Shown here piece after piece: positions 22,021 through 34,969 of a stretch of 64,000 nucleotides of DNA. Location of the stretch: positions 56,533,968-56,597,967 of the forward strand of contig CM055273.1 of the NCBI GenBank assembly GCA_029237695.1. Direction: 5' to 3'. The notes beneath the pieces were generated by a model that searched no databases, was not told the DNA's origin, and was given only the letters and a program-made list of their open reading frames with translations. The position numbers were made by a program, and so were the translations under genes. The number at the start of each line of letters is the position of its first letter. Position 1 is the stretch's first letter. The stretch is from Conchocele bisecta (Eukaryota; Mollusca; Bivalvia; Lucinida; Thyasiridae).

Positions 22021-22288
22021 GAGACACGCCATGTGACTTTGCACCTTTGGACTTCTGCGTAATTTCATGAAATACGGCTACAAAATTTACAATAGTTTCC
22101 GTAAATGGCGTCAAAAGTGGACAGAGAAGTTTCAGAGTACACGCAGAATATAATTCCTATATTCCACATGTACTCTGAACATTTTGTCAACTTTTGACTT
22201 TATTTATGAAAAGTATTGTAAATTTTGTAAACGTATTTCATGAAATTACGAAGATGTCCGAAGGTACAAAATCACATGTCGTGTTTCA
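22021..22288. mobile_element. Palindromic MITE (GAGACACGCCA family), copy 2
   Basis: GAGACACGCCATGTGACTTT at the left is inverted against ATCACATGTCGTGTTTC at the right. The inner text TTTCATGAAATACG is shared with 9561-9789 and 42675-42908. Confidence 0.75.
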
Positions 22289-23107
22289 TTTGTGACTGTC
22301 TGACGAAATGGAGCTGATGCGACCTGTGTAGATGCAGAGTCGCACATTTCACAATTCAATCCATGAAACACCATTCAAGCTTCTAGCGAGCAATATAATC
22401 GTTATCATGCTAATCGGGTGTGTCATTTGATCCGGATCTCGTACAATGGTCATACAACCCATAAGCCCCATTTCTCAAGTTACAGCCACATTTACAACCT
22501 TTCTTGATTTAAGATTTCTATTTCCCAGTTTTATATAGAGATTCTGGATATATATCCGGCTGGTAAGCAGGCAGCTCATAGTCGACTCGTTGCTTGCCGA
22601 ATACCCCTATGTGGAGGATGAACAAGTGAAACAAGTTCAAAAGTATGCACAATCAAAGCTCTCCAAACCGAACACAGAGACAAGTTACTTATGCTTAATT
22701 GTGCTACATTTAGTGTCCATTTATCTCCGATGACATAATGTCTGTTCATGATCACAAAGCACCCATGCGTGTCTTGCTGTAGTTATATTCATGTTTCGCA
22801 GCGAAACCTTTCTAAACCGGACACCGTGGGATGTCCTCAGGTTGTCCAGTTTAGAGAGGTTCTGCTGTATTGTAATTACTAATTTGAGCCGTCACGGTGA
22901 GACAGTTCAAATTAGCGGTAACAACATACGTTGGTCGGTGCATATTAAATTAAAGAATATATTTTTTATTTTTCGTAGTAAAACTGTGTAAACTGGGTTT
23001 TTAAAACGGGTATTAATTGCCCTCCTGTCTGATGCCGAGATTACAGTGTCTCATACTCGCTGGCCCTTAGGGCCAATATTTTAATAAATAAATTTTTTTT
23101 TTTGTAC

Positions 23108-23345
23108 ATTTGTATTCGACAACGCCATGTCCGGTTAGCACAATTCAGAATTGGTAACGAGTGCTTCTCACCAATGCAAGTTCGATCCTCGACCGGAGCA
23201 GTATGTGAGATGGTATGGTAGTCGTCAGATCGACGTTTCCTCCGGGTTCTTCAGCTTCCTCTCACATGAGGATCACCATTATGCCTCCATCTGTGCCAAC
23301 GACAGCTTTGGTATACGTGCACTCGCCGGTTTTGTAATCGTTGTA
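23108..23345 (+). mobile_element. tRNA-derived SINE (V-SINE-like)
   Basis: A tRNA-like head (GGTTAGCACA, then B-box-like AAGTTCGATCCTCG) is followed by a conserved body TTTCCTCCGGGTTCTTCAGC and CACATGAGGATCACC. The layout resembles molluscan SINEs of the V/RUDI kind, from memory only. The next 250 bp (to ~23600) are GC-richer and open in several frames, but no protein is recognised. Confidence 0.55.
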
Positions 23346-23999
23346 AATACATAGTGTTTTAGCGCCATGTGTAGTGAAATAAAATGTGTTGCACAATGCT
23401 TTAATTTTTGTTATCGTAAAACTCTCGCCTTTTAGTCCGGGCTTGAGACCGGCTGCATATCAGGAACAATTGGTGCAGGCAAAACCTTATCCACTGCACG
23501 CGCATCACTTGGTCGATATCCAGGCAGGGTTGTTTCACAGTTGTCGTGCAGCCCATGGTTACATGTACGATCGTCACATAGATTACAGTACTGCTTGATC
23601 TTTGCCCTGCTTTGTCAGAGGTTATGTCATAAAATTAAACAAAGAATGTCGTTAAATGATAAATACCCGAAAAATTATCACACAAAGATGAAGACTACAA
23701 CAAATAAAAGGTACGTTGTGTTGAATATATTATGTAATCTCTATAGATAACGTTATATAAGTGAAAGTCGACATAAATTGGTAAATAGAAACATTACTAG
23801 ACATATACAACTACTTTATGTTTCAAGAAAAGATAACGGGGTGGTCAAAAAGGACTGAACTTATTTTCAAACTCAATCGGTTCATCACTATGTTGCATTT
23901 GGGCAAATAAAAGGCATATAAGAAATTTGAAGTAAACTGATGAAAGGAAATGGTATCGCATGAAAATCTTACAAAAATGAAAAACAGAATATAATTGGG

Positions 24000-25990
24000 T
24001 GAACAAATGCTGTCCAGACCGGACGCCTACCCTCTAAGCTCAATGCTAATGTTCAAGGTCAAGCAGTACAGTGAATCGTCTGGGACGCGATGTAAAACAA
24101 TACACAGATGCATTTAGTAGGCCGAAAGTTCCGAAAGATAAAAAATTATTATACATTAAAAGTTAATAATAATACAAATGTAGTAACTTTTAATGTATAA
24201 TTATGTTATTATTATACATTAAAAGTTATTACAGAATAGTTTATTGCATTGATGCAATTGCCTCATGAGCATACATACATGACTATGGTATAATATACGT
24301 ACAATGCAAGATGGCATACATGGGTAAACTACTAAATATAATAAATGCAGAAACACCACAATCGTGGCAAATAGGCAAATAGATTTCAGACCATGCCGCG
24401 ACCACTAATATATACATCATATATTACAGTATTTCATTAAAAAGTTATTAGATACTAAAAATTTACTGGACATTAAAGTGAGTAACCACAAACATTATAT
24501 TATAATGACGGATGTTGATCGTGGCTGGTTTATAAATAATCAGAATCTTAAAATCCGTCATCAAGAAAGCGGAAATGCATACTTAACAAATAATAAAAAC
24601 ACTTATGGAGATACTCCTAGACAACGTCAGCATAAAAAAAACTTTAACGTGTCGACAGATGTATCTGAGGTGGAGGGTGATAAAGCAGGCCAGCCGACAG
24701 ACATGAATCGCGAACAGACGGAAATATGGAAAGACCTATATCAGGCGGGTTGAGGTACCGCCGGCCGGCAGACAAAAACGCGAACATGTGGTCAGATGTA
24801 TGGGAGGTGGAAGGACATACTGCCGGCCGGTGGACATGTGAAACGCGAGCAGATGGATATATGGACATACCTATATCAGGCTGGTGGAGGTACCGCCTGC
24901 CGGCAGACAAAACCGCAAACATGTGGTCAGATGTATGGGAGGTGGAGGGACATACTGCCGGCTGGTGGACACGTGAAACGCGAACAGATGGATATATGGA
25001 CATACCTATGTAGGGCTGGTGGAAGTACTGTCGGCTGGGAGACAAAAACGCGAACATGTGGTCAGATGTATGGGAGGTGGAGGGACATACTGCCGGCCGG
25101 TGGCCACGTGAAACGCGAACAGAAAATCTGATTGATATATGGACATACCTATATAGGGCTCGTGGAGGTACTGCCGGCCGGCAGACAAAAACGATAACAT
25201 GTGGTCAGATGTATGGGAGGTGGAGGGAGAAACGCGTAACGCGAACAAATGGATATATGGACATATTATGCGGAGGTAGTTACTGCCGACCGACATACAA
25301 AAACGCGAAAATATGGGAGGTGGATTTATGGGAGGTGGCAGGAGATACTGTCGGCCGGCGGACATGTGAAAGGCGAACAGACAGATATATGGACATACCT
25401 ATATCAGGCGGTTTGAGCTACCGCCGGCCGGCAGACAAAAACGCGAAGTCAGATGTATGGGAGGTGGAGGGACATACTGCCGGCCGGTGGACACGTGAAA
25501 CGCGAACAGACGGATATATGGAAATACCTATATCAGGCTGGTGGAGGTATCGCCGGACGGCTGACAAAAACGCGAACATGTGTTAACATGGTGGTCAGAT
25601 ATGGGAGGACACGCGAACAGACAGATATATGGACATATTATGCGGAGGTAGGTACCGCCAGCCGACAGACAAAAACGCGAAAATATGGGAGGTGGAGTGG
25701 GAGGTGGATTTATGGGAGGTGACGGGAGATGCTGCCGCCGGCGGACATGTGAAATGCGAACAGACGGATATATGGACATACCTATATCAGGCGGGTTGAG
25801 GTACCGCGGCCGGCAGACAAAAACGCGAACAAATGCTGTCCAGACCGATCGCCTACACCTTAACTCGATGTTCAAGGTCAAGCAGTACAGCAATACACAG
25901 GTGCATTCAGTAGGCCTAAAGTTCCGAAAGATAAACAACTATATTAAACATTAACAGTTAATAAAACTACTAACTTGTAATGTCTAATAT
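24000..25990. repeat. ~135-bp minisatellite between direct repeats
   Basis: GACAAAAACGCGAA recurs near 24771, 24907 (variant), 25042, 25186, 25298, 25435, 25563, 25670 and 25820, a unit of about 110-145 bp with ATGGGAGGTGGAGGGACATA and CGCGAACAGATGGATATATG. Outside the array a direct repeat of ~170 bp stands on both sides. It starts GAACAAATGCTGTCCAGACC (24000 and 25828) and runs through TTCAAGGTCAAGCAGTACAG and AAAGTTCCGAAAGATAAA. Many long open frames cross the array in several frames; none looks like a protein. Confidence 0.8.
24140..24235. repeat. Palindromic AT-rich cluster
   Basis: ATTATACATTAAAAGTTA occurs directly at ~24147 and ~24215, and inverted (TAACTTTTAATGTATAAT) at ~24184. Similar ACATTAAAAAGTTA text follows the array at 25970-26030. 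Confidence 0.65.
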
Positions 25991-26182
25991 GTTCTTATTA
26001 GACATTAAAAAGTTACTAAATTATTACATTTAACGTTATTAGACATTAAAGGTACATGCCCACTCAGTAGGCACAATATGTTCTTTATAGGAATTAAATA
26101 AGTGTATAATCGTGTCACTATTCGACCAGTTATAAGTTCTAAAAATTACGAGTGCCTGCTATACAGATATAATCATTTGGTA

Positions 26183-29100
26183 ATGTGTTTTTGTTTTTTT
26201 TTTTGTATTTCAATTTTGTATTCTCTTTGTTACATATAATACATACATGTGCATACACAATTTTACAATTTATGTGTACAAAACGATTGAACAATTGATA
26301 GAGGTAAAAACATTTTCTTTGTCTTAGTATATGTGACATGTAACAACGAATTTTTATATGATAATGTGTATGGGTGTTGTGGGTATACATGGGTGCGAGG
26401 GTTTGGGCCGTGGTTAATGCAACAAACAAAAAAGAGAGATAACGTTTTTGGCATTACTAGTATATATATATATATATCTATGTGTGGGTACTTGGTATAC
26501 GTTTTGATTAGTTAGTTGAAGTGAAAATCATTCCATTTTGTATTAGATTGCAACAGTTTATCTTTAATTGTCGCAATTGTCTCTTCAATTAAGATTGTTT
26601 TATGTAGATACATATTGAATGAGTTTAGTGTTAGCAGTGTTGAGCAACATTTACATTTGAATATAAAATAGTTTGCTAGAAGGATAATGAAATTAATTAG
26701 AACCGACCTTTGTTTAGATACTACGTTAATATTACAAAATGATATGTGTTCGTAATTTAGATGTGCATTGTAATTTAGTTTCGATTTCAATAATTCATCT
26801 ATTTCCGACCAAAATGTTTGGATAGTTTGATATTCCCAAAACATATGTTTATTTGAATCTACGTTCATATTACAAAATTCACACAAGTTTGATGGTTTCA
26901 AGTTACATACAAATAGGAAGGAGTTATTTGGTATTATTCTCATTAGGTATTTGTACTGGAATGCTCTTAGTTTTGTGCTTATAGTATTTTTGATAGGTGA
27001 GATAAATATTTTCTTCCATTTAATATTTTGAATATTTAATTCATTTTCCCATTTGACAGTGAGAATTTAATATAGTTAATCGCATTGTATCGATTTGTAT
27101 GTCATATAACATCTTATTGGCCATTTTATTTTTTAAAAGTTTCGAAATTAGATATTCAGGTGTGCCAGTGTCAATATTTTCTGTTTTAAGTGTTTCTTTT
27201 CATGCATCTTTAATATTACTTATTAATGTATAGTACTTTAGGAAATCTCCATTGCTTAAATTGTACAAATTCTTTAGTTCATGAAATGTATAGAAGTTTT
27301 TTGTTCTGTAATCGTAAATATTTGTTATAAACATTATACCTTTATCGTGCCAATCTCTATAAAATAATGTATTGCTTTGTTTGATGTTGGTATTATGCCA
27401 TAATATTTCATTTGATATGACAGGGTGTATATGTTTAAAGTTAATTTTACTCCACGATGTAATAATCTCACCTAAAAATGTGTACCTTTTTATGATCTGT
27501 TTTGCATCAACTTGATTAAAATTACACTTGAACAGTAAATCACCACCATACTTGTTCAATTCATTGTTATAAGCTGTGTTTTCCATTGATTCTGTGATCC
27601 CTTTAATCTTTTTTAATCCAAGATGCTTTTAATGAATGCAAAAAAGCTTGAATATTTATCATTTTTAATCCACAATTTTCGTAGTTTTGAATAATTGTTT
27701 TTCTACATATTTTATCAGGTTTTCCATCCCAAAGAAAGTCAAACATATATTTATTTATCTCTTTAATGATTTCATCAGATGGATTTTCTAGTACAGTCAG
27801 CGGATATACGAGCTTAGGGAATGCAAACGTTTTTAATACTGCTATTTTACCTATTAGTGTTAGGTTCCATTTTTTCAAACTATTTATGCAGTTCTGGAAT
27901 GACTTAAATTTGGGTGTTAGATTTAGTAGTTGCAGTTTTGTTTTATCGTTTGTAAAAGTTATTCCTAGAGTTGAGGCTTGTTCATTGGACCATGTATATA
28001 AGTTATTGTTGCACCATTTATTTGTGTTATATCTAGTTGTTCCCAATTTTAAAATAGTACATTTTCCTTTGTTTAATTTTAACCCAGATATATTTGCAAA
28101 TTGTTCTAGAGTTCTAACAAGTTCTTTGAACGATTGTTCGGTGCCATCAAGTGTAAAGCTTGCATCATCTGCAAAAAAAAAAGTGTTTATTTTATTTCCT
28201 CCCCACCAAGAGTTTGACCTTTATATTTGTGTTACTGTTAATTGTACGTGACAATAGCTCTATGCATAGTATGAAAATATATGCTGATAAAGGACAGCCT
28301 TGTCTGACGCCATTTTAACGTTAAAGACATTGGATAGATGACCGTTATTTGTGATACAACTTTTAGCGTCTTTGTAAAATAGAGTTATCTATTGAATTAG
28401 TGAGTTGCCAAAGTTGAGATGCTGTAGACATTTAATTATAAATTTATGGCTTAGACTATCGAAAGCTTTTTGAAAGTCTGCAAAAAATATCATTCCTGTT
28501 TTATTGTTTTCATTTGTGTCATCAATTATTTCCATAAGGGTTCGTACATTTTCTCCAATATATCTTCCTTTAATGAACCCTGTCTGGTTAAAATGTATTA
28601 GGGTGTTTAATACTTTCTTGATTCTGTTAGCTATTACTTTTGTTTCAATTTTATAGTCAACGTTTAAAAGTGATATTGGTCTCCAGTTTTCAATAAAGAG
28701 CGTATTTTTATCTTGTTTTGGTTGTAAGAGTAATTATGCCTCGTTTTTGAAGTTCCGTTTGAGTTCCATTTTCATGTGAGTAATGTATCGACTTTATATA
28801 ATAATCCTTTATATCACTCCAGTAAAGTTTATAAAATTCTGCTGTTAAACCATCGGATCCAGGACTTTTCATGTTTTTCATTTCCTTTAAGGCTAATTGA
28901 CATTCGTATTCATTTATTATACCATCACATAATTGTTTTTCAGCATCATTTAGTTTATGTTCTGTCGTGTTTAAGAAACTGTTATCGTCATTATCTAAAT
29001 TTAAGTCCTCGCTATATAACCCTTCGTAATAATCTTTAACATGATTCAAGATATTTGTATGGTCTGTTTCGATGTTATTCTGTATGTTTAGCTGTTTAAT

Positions 29101-30155
29101 TGTTCGTTCTTCTGATCGTTTTTTCTTCCATGTTCGAGAAATATTTTGTATTTTTTTCAGCACCTTCCACCCATTCAGCTTTTGATCTTAAACGTATTCC
29201 CTTTGTTTTTTCTTCAGTTATGTTATCAAGTTTACTTTTCTCCAAATTAAGTTTGTCTGCTACATCTTGATTGGTTGGGTTTTCATTTATTTGTCTTTCC
29301 AATTGTTGAATTTCTTTTTCTATTTTAGTTTCTTCCTCTCTTTGTTTCTTTTTCAATGTACTTGAGTATTTAATTGCTTCAATTCGTACTGAACCTTTTA
29401 TTAGTTCCCACATAGTGTTTGGGTTACATCCATTATTGATGGTAGCAGTTTCGTGTATTGTATATTTTATATTTTGTTTAAATTCTGTTTGTAGTAGTAA
29501 ACTAGTATTTAATTTAAAATAGCCGGTTCCTCTAACCGTTTCGCATACATTCAGATATAAGTAATTTCCGAATGATCTGAAAGAAATCCGGAAATTATGT
29601 CACATTCTGTGACCATATTTAGCATATTAGCTGTTATAAGAAAATAGTCTAGTCTGCAAAATATAGGTGATTTGTGATTAGAATGCCACGTGAATCGTTT
29701 TTTGTCCGGATGCCTGACTCTGAATATATAATATAATTCATTGTTGTTGATAATATCGTTTATTTTTTCCGAACATTTTTTATATCTATCTGTATTTCCA
29801 TTTAGTTTATCGGTTTCAAACATTTAGTACAATTGTTGAAATCCCCTCCTAAAACCATACTTTCACTATTATTCTCTAAAATTAGTTGTTCTACTTATTG
29901 ACACAAAGTTACGTCATCTTCATTGGTTTATATATATTTAATAGTACTATTGTTGTATCGTGTACTTTAATTTTTAATAACTGTAGGCGTCCCTGTATTA
30001 TTTCTGTATGTTCGAGTATTTCGTATGTCGATGTTAGATTCAGTAGAATACCACTACCTTGCTATTGGAGATGTTTCCACTTAGGAAAATGTCTTGACCC
30101 CATTGTTTCTTCATTTTCTTTCTTTCTTTTGTTTCTTGTGTACAGTGAAGTTCTG
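26183..30155 (-). mobile_element. L1/Tx1-like LINE, degenerate
   Basis: About 4 kb on the minus strand, with poly-T at 26189-26206 on the plus strand, i.e. a 3' poly(A). Read 5' to 3' it has an endonuclease with a QETK region and GGDFN (around 29845), and RLDYFLI with SDHS near its end (29560-29660). A coiled segment follows (29100-29410). The reverse transcriptase has SPGSDGLTAEFYK (28850), GFIKGRYIGEN (28570), FFADFQKAFD (motif A, 28470) and the catalytic FADD (28163-28175). Last is a C-terminal CEFC-x-H Cys/His region (26850). Several frameshifts and stops break it, one in an A run next to FADD. The 5' end is truncated. Nuclear, copy-and-paste element; dead as it stands. Confidence 0.85.
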
Positions 30156-30433
30156 TTTATTTTACTGATAGTGACGCGCAGTGGTATCTAATTAAATATT
30201 TTCGAGAGATTATAAAGTATGATCATTGTACATCAAAAAATAAATACAGATAATAAATAATAATGTCCGTTGACCCCCCGATGTCAGTGTGGAAATTTAC
30301 ATCCGATATAAAATGTATAATACTGCCAATCAATGCGTGGGGTAATGGTGAATGAATGTTTATTTTGCCAGATGTCTCAGATGATGTATCTGATATAAAT
30401 AACATGTTGTGTCTCCGGAGTGGGCATGTACCT
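30156..30433. mobile_element. Right part of the split TTAA element
   Basis: It resumes with TTTACTGATAGTGACGCGCA and continues as in the 43.3-43.87 kb copy (TATAAAGTA, ACATCAAAAAATAAA, TCAGTGTGGAAATTTAC, GTTTATTTTGCCAGA). Confidence 0.85.
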
Positions 30434-30639
30434 TTAAAACGACAATAAACACAATAAAACAAGTAACAATGAAAAAAGTTATTATAATGAAGATGTTGAT
30501 TGGGTCTGGTTTAGAAATAGTCAGGACAATCATCAACTTTCCCCAAGACATAAACCTAACTTCACACACCATTTACAAAATAAAATGGCAGCCGCCGCAA
30601 ACATACAAAATGTGAAGCCAATGAAACACGTATATTCGT

Positions 30640-32200
30640 GTTTTCCAATCCTAGAGACATTATGGACAAGAAAGCATTAACTATCAAACCAAGCGATTGG
30701 TAATGCTTTATATCCTGAAATATAGACAAGAGAACATTAACTGTCATGTCAGACTGTCCATACTGGAATAGAGATGAGAAACCATAAAGTCTCATACTTT
30801 CTTTATCCTGGAATAGTGACAAGAAACCATAAACTGTCATATTTTCTATCCTTGGAATAACATACTTTCAAAATTTCAAAACATGTACCAGAAACCGAAA
30901 CTGTCATACTTTGCATCCTGGAATATGGACAAGAAACTGTTAACTGTCAAATTGTCCAATCTGAAATATAGACAAGAAACCATAAACTGTCATATCTTCC
31001 AACCTGGAATATGAGCAAGACACCATAAATTGTCCGTTACTTTACGAGCTGCAATATAAACAAGAAACCATAAACTGTCAAACTTTCCCATCTGGAATAT
31101 GTACAAGAAATGGTCAACTGATATAATATACAAATATAGACAAAATAGGTAAATTGCCATACTTTTCAACCTGGAATATGGGCAAGAAGTGGTAAACTGT
31201 CGATCTCTCAAATCTGAAATTTGAACAAGAAACGGTAAACTGTCACGTATTTTCCAATCAGGAAGATGGACAAGAAACTGTCATTTCTCAAATATGGAAT
31301 ATGGACAAGACATGGTTAACTGTCGTATTGCCATTCTAGATAATATGGACAAGACATAGTTAACTGTCGTATTGCCATTCTAGATAATATGGACAAGACA
31401 TAGTTAAGTGTCGTATTGCCATTCTAGATCATACGGACAAGACATGGTTAACTGTCTTGCCATTCTAGATCATATGGACAAGAAATGGTTAGCTGTCGTA
31501 TTGCCATTCTAGATCATACGGACAAGACATGGTTAGCTGTCGTATTGCCATTCTAGATCATATGGACAAGACATGGTTAACTGTCGTACTGCCATTCCAG
31601 ATCATACGGACAATACATGGTTAACTGTCGTATTGCCATTCTAGATCATATGGACAAGAAATGGTTAACTGTCGTATTGCCATTCTAGATCATATGGATC
31701 ATATGGATAAGAAATGGTTAACTGTCGTATTGCCATTCTAGATCATATGGATAAGAAATAGTAACTGTCGTATTGCCATTCTGGAATACAGACAAGAAAT
31801 TGTAAACGTTCATATTTCCATTCTGAAATACGTACAGCAAATGGAGTAGAATACAATACGAACAAGAAATGATAACCTGTCGTATTGACATTCGGGAATA
31901 CAGACAAGACATTGTAAACTGTAATGTTGCCGTTTTTATCATAGAGCAGAAATAATAAAATGTTGCATCGCCATTCTGGAATACCGACAAGAAATGGTAA
32001 ACTGTGGCATTGCCATTCTGGAATATCAACAAGATATGGTAAACTGTTGCATTGCCATTCTGGAATACAGACAAGAAATTGCATTGCCATTCTGGAATAC
32101 CGACAAGAAATGGTAAACAGTTGCTATTCTAGAATACCGACACGAAATGGTAAACTGTTGCTGTATTTTTTTTGCAATTCTTGATCATACGGCAAGAAAT
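30640..32200. repeat. ~43-bp minisatellite with divergence gradient
   Basis: In 31300-31780 the unit has TATTGCCATTCTAGATCATA and GGACAAGAAATGGTTAACTG, ~43 bp, nearly uniform. To the left (30640-31280) units are 50-60 bp and loosely related (CTGGAATATGGACAAGAAAC). To the right (31780-32200) they change to CCATTCTGGAATACCGACAA. The centre is youngest. Confidence 0.85.
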
Positions 32201-32369
32201 GGTATTAACATCCTGGATCATGTCTGCCATGAATATCAGCTTTGGGGAAGTGTCTGAGGGGGTAAAGCTTCCACAAATCTGGTGTAGTACCCACAGTATA
32301 GTATTGTCTGTGTCCTTCTTGGCAATCTTGATGTATTCTAGAAGTATGTCTTGTTGGTCAACACTGATC

Positions 32370-33060
32370 CCTCCATTACCACAATGGCCATCATCGCTTG
32401 CGCCATATCAGCAATTGCTAGCACCACTAGTGTCATAAAGTCAATATCTACCACCGTTTGTGACATCCCTGCAATTGACATCACCGCTTGTTCCATTGCT
32501 GCAAGTACCATCACCATTGCGCCATAATTGCTACCGTTCACACCACCATCACAAATTCTAACATCACACATACTACATTACACTGATATCAATGCACACA
32601 TCACCACTACACTCGCTATCACCACACTCCCTATCACCACACTCCATATCACCACGCTCACTATCACCTTAACACGTACATGCCCGTTACTATCCTCTCC
32701 CCACGACATCTCTCGACCCGCGTCATTACCGTCCGCGACAACACAGCCCGCAACAAAACCGCCCGCGAAATCACCGCGCGCGACAACACTTCATCATCAC
32801 ATCATCATTACTTATCCTTAACAAAACTAAATAACATTTTAAAATGAAACAAGAATAAATTACCTTAACGCATCATTGACCTTACCATTATCGCCATCCC
32901 CGTGCTGTCATAGCCCACATCACATCACCATCCCCACGCCATCACCGCCCACATCACCATCCCCGCGCTGTCATTGCATCGCCCACATCACCACTTCACC
33001 ATCCCTGCGTCATCCCTCATGTCACCATTGCCCACATCACCATCGCCCACGTCACTAATA
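32370..33060. repeat. CAC/CATCACC-rich simple repeat
   Basis: A low-complexity C/A-rich tract with TATCACCACACTCC and CCACATCACCATCCCC words. Open frames reflect the absence of T-starting stops, not coding. Confidence 0.8.
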
Positions 33061-33064
33061 TCCA

Positions 33065-33900
33065 CCACAAAAACAAAATAACATTTTAAAATGAATCAAG
33101 AATAAATTACCTTAACGCATCACCGACCTAACCATTATCACCATCCCCGTGCCGTCATCGCCCACTTCACCATCCCCTCGTCATCACTCGCGGCACCATC
33201 GCCCATGCCACAATTATCCTCAACAAAAAAACAAAAAAAACATTTTAAAATGAAACAAAAATAAATTACCCTAACGCATCACCGACCTTACCATTATCAC
33301 CATCCCCGTGCCATCATAGCCCACTTCAACATGGTCCACTTCATCATCCCCGCGCCATCATCACCTACGTCACCATCCCCGCATCATCCCTCGCGTCACC
33401 ATCGCCCACGCAACTATTATCCTCAACAAAAAAAATAACATTTTAAAATGAATCAAGAATAAATTACCTTAACGCATCACCGACCTTACCATTATCACCA
33501 TCCCCGTGCCATCATAGCCGACTTCACCATCGCCCACTTCATCATACCCGAGCCATCATCGCCTACGTCACCATCACCGCGTCATCCCTCACATCACCAT
33601 CGCCCACGCCACTATTATCCTCAACAAAAAAAATAACATTTTAAAATGAATCAAGAATAAATTACCTTAACGCATCACCGACCTTACCATTATCACCATC
33701 CACGTGCCATCATAGCCCACTTCACCATCGCCCACTTCATCATACCCGCCCTATCATCGGCTATGTCACCATCCCCGCATCATCCCTCACATCACCATAG
33801 CCCACGCCACTATTATCCTCAACAAAAACAATAACATTTTAAAATGAAACAAGAATAAATTACCTTAACGCATCACCGACCTTACCATTATCACCATCCC
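33065..33900. repeat. ~190-bp tandem repeat
   Basis: AACATTTTAAAATGAA followed by ATAAATTACC and TAACGCATCACCGACC starts units near 32835, 33083, 33239, 33438, 33636 and 33833. Each ends in a CATCACC-rich part. Spacing is mostly 190-200 bp. Confidence 0.85.
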
Positions 33901-34969
33901 CGTGCCGTCATCAACCACTTCACCATTCCTGTGCCATCATCAACAACTTCACCATCCCCACGCCGTCATCAACCACTTCACCACCCTGGCGCCGTTATTA
34001 ACCACTTCACCATCATACCGCCGTCATCAACAACTTCACCATCCTCGCGCCATCATTAACAACTTCACCATCCCCGCGCAGACATCGACCACTTCACCAT
34101 CCCCGCGCCGTCATCAACCACTTAAACATCCCCACTCCACCATCCCCGCGCCTTCATCAACCACTTCACCATCCCCGCGCCGTCATCAACCACTTAACCA
34201 TCCCCACGCCGTCATCAACCACTTCACCATCCCAGCGCCGTCATCAATCACTTCACCACCCCGCGCCGTCATCAACCAATTCACCACCCTCGCGCCGTCA
34301 TCAACAACTTCACCATCCCCGCGCCATCATCAACCACTTCACCATGCCCGCGCCGTCATCAAACACTTCACCATCCCCGCGCCGTCATCAACCACTTTAC
34401 CATCATACCGCCGTCATCAACAACTTCACCATCCTCGCGCCGTCATTAACCACTTCACCATCCCCGCGCAGACATCGACCACTTCACCATCCCCGCGCAG
34501 ACATCGACCAATTCACCATCCCCGCGCCATTATCAACCACTTCAACATCCGACTCCACCATCCCCGCGCCGTCATCAACCACTTCACCATCCCCGCGCCG
34601 TTATCAACCACTTCACCATCCCCGCGCCGTCATCAACCACTTCACCATCCCCGCGCCGTCATCAATCACTTCACCATCACCGCGCCGTCAACCAATTCAC
34701 CACCCTCGCGCCGTCATCAACCAATTCACCACCCTCGCCGTCATCACCATACACGCGCCGTCATCAACCACTTCACCATCCCCACAGCCGTCATCAACCA
34801 CTTACCATCACCACGCCGTCATCACCACTTCCTCACGCCGTCCATCAACCACTTCACCACCTCGACGCCGTCATCAAACCACTTCACCATCCATCAGCAC
34901 CTCAATCATCACCAACGTCATCACCCACATCATCACCTGCATCACTCACATGATCACCCACATCACCTA
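33900..34969. repeat. 29-bp minisatellite
   Basis: The unit is CCGCGCCGTCATCAACCACT plus TCACCATCC, about 36 copies. Because 29 is not a multiple of 3, a reading frame passes through all three frames of the unit in turn, and none has a stop, so a frame of over 350 codons stays open. The encoded text is His/Pro/Ser repeats without any domain. It runs directly into the second gap. Confidence 0.92.

Larger units (their letters stand above)
26050..30433. mobile_element. TTAA-flanked TIR element, split by a LINE
   Basis: The left end AGGTACATGCCCACTCAG follows TTAA (26046-26049). The right end AGTGGGCATGTACCT precedes TTAA (30434-30437). Element sequence fills 26050-26182 and 30156-30433; the middle is the LINE. 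The same two flanks occur unsplit at 43175-43869, which confirms the outer element. Confidence 0.85.

Noticed and set aside
24640..25940. Several 90-176-codon open frames on both strands
   Set aside because: They are in a ~135-bp minisatellite, in different frames from unit to unit, with no domain.
31300..31780. 43-bp repeats as a possible CRISPR array
   Set aside because: All of the unit is repeated; there are no variable spacers and no cas-like genes.
33900..34969. Regular ~29-bp repeats as a possible CRISPR array
   Set aside because: Repeats are contiguous with no unique spacers, and the DNA is eukaryotic.
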